Positions 63,454 to 64,000 of a DNA stretch of 64,000 nt are shown one piece after another. Position 1 is the stretch's first letter. Every line of letters starts with the position of its first letter. The notes under the pieces are model-generated. The model worked only from the letters and a program-made list of their open reading frames with translations, did not search any database and was not told where the DNA came from. Source of the DNA: Halioxenophilus aromaticivorans (lineage in GTDB: Bacteria > Pseudomonadota > Gammaproteobacteria > Pseudomonadales > Cellvibrionaceae); NCBI RefSeq assembly GCF_042850945.1, contig NZ_AP031496.1, positions 930,001 to 994,000 on the forward strand, given 5' to 3'. The position numbers were made by a program, and so were the translations under genes.

Positions 63454-63950
63454 TGGCTGGCCATAATCTCCAACCACATCGCCAGCTCTGCGGTAACCGG
63501 TAAGCTAGAAAAATTCGTTTTGCCCTTAAACTGTATATTCTTTTTGGCCCAGGGAATGCCGCCGGATTTTGGTTGTGTTGCTTCTATCTTTTTTTGTGCT
63601 TTATCGGTTTGTTTGCTGGCTTGCTTGGGCCAAAGCGCCTTGGACGCTTTACCGGCCGACAGTTGTTCTACCGCTGTATCCAATAATTTGATTAATTTAA
63701 GCGCACGGAAGGGGGCAGGTAAGTGCATGCGGCCAGCGGTTTGCTGGGCATCTGCCGTGCCGACAATAATTTGCAGTGGGCTATCGCTTACGCCAATTCG
63801 CTGCCACACTTTGCTGCGACTATCGCAAATAATCAAATCCGCTTGCTCGGGCGCGGCCACCCATTGCCAAGTCTCTTTGCGTAATTTTAGCGTGGAGCGA
63901 ACCACGGTTAGATGCTCTTGGGTGAGTTCGGCAAACAGAGCAAGCTTCAT
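63288..63950 (-). CDS. hypothetical 220-aa protein
   Basis: I do not recognise this protein. The N-terminal ~75 residues (LALFAELTQEHLTVVRSTLK; ADLIICDSRSKVWQRIG; IIVGTADAQ) alternate strand and helix like a degenerate receiver-type domain. A Lys/Ala/Gln-rich linker spans ~100-135. The C-terminal part (SYQSMKAALPMDAELIDTVL) is helical and duplicated in the 59599-59871 gene. No signal peptide or membrane segment is seen. ATG 63950 has AGGA upstream. Its stop overlaps the stop of the convergent basic-peptide fragment. Confidence 0.7.
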   Translation of the reverse strand: MKLALFAELTQEHLTVVRSTLKLRKETWQWVAAPEQADLIICDSRSKVWQRIGVSDSPLQIIVGTADAQQTAGRMHLPAPFRALKLIKLLDTAVEQLSAGKASKALWPKQASKQTDKAQKKIEATQPKSGGIPWAKKNIQFKGKTNFSSLPVTAELAMWLEIMASQPVSYQSMKAALPMDAELIDTVLNSAAKNGVLIDEQGEAIPPIESKSLLDMLFKR

Positions 63951-64000
63951 TATTGCAATATCCTGTAAAGCACAGCGTTAATCTTTAAATAACCGGTAGC

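Overview
The window looks like chromosomal DNA from a marine or aquatic gammaproteobacterium, probably near the Cellvibrionales (inference). The pointers are about 50% GC, TonB-dependent receptors, an OpgG-type periplasmic glucan protein, an EmrAB-type efflux operon, a NasR/nirBD nitrite assimilation locus and a protein with a rhombosortase-type C-terminal signal. I see no rRNA, tRNA, CRISPR array, prophage or insertion sequence.

Layout. Positions 1-8 kb hold small metabolic and redox genes: a partial EVE-domain gene, an Old Yellow Enzyme, a chemoreceptor whose sensor lies at its C-terminus, two tandem PaaI-like thioesterases, a nitroreductase, a truncated haemoglobin and a VOC protein. At 7.6-12.2 kb is a nitrite assimilation unit: a NIT-ANTAR antiterminator (NasR), then a leader with a hexaloop hairpin overlapping a terminator, then nirBD. 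At 12.3-17.1 kb a MarR regulator leads a three-gene efflux operon (outer membrane factor, EmrA, EmrB). At 17.1-22.4 kb is the most unusual unit: a four-gene minus-strand operon (UGSC-family protein with a CGSC motif, a conserved 381-aa partner, a ThDP-dependent enzyme, an SDR dehydrogenase) divergent from an IclR regulator. The shared promoter region has three GACT-N3-AGTC sites spaced exactly 22 bp apart.

From 22.4 to 34 kb come a TPR lipoprotein, a methyltransferase, a Cys-rich lipoprotein, an HSL-type esterase, a diguanylate cyclase, two LysR regulators, a VOC/GST pair, and a RimK-like ATP-grasp ligase beside a GNAT-C39 peptidase fusion (a predicted amide-ligase system). From 34 to 47 kb lie gluconokinase, OpgG, lipoproteins, a PcaC-like protein, a rhombosortase target, an OmpA protein, a frameshifted lipoprotein gene, a Tat-exported FAD lipoprotein, a LEA14-like lipoprotein, and an aldo/keto reductase divergent from an AraC regulator. 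From 47 to 58 kb two TonB-dependent receptors flank a 41-aa lysine-rich gene with its own promoter and terminator. They are followed by LysR/DoxX/YqjG and an inducible-type basic amino-acid decarboxylase.

The last 6 kb look reshuffled. They hold an S51 peptidase pseudogene and a 243-bp direct repeat (59522-59764 and 63211-63453) carrying the 3' ends of two convergent genes. Between the repeat copies are a membrane protein, a MarR regulator and a luciferase-like monooxygenase. Short tandem duplications with 14-17 bp units recur in intergenic DNA across the window.

All calls rest on reading the sequence and on recall of families. No database search was run.
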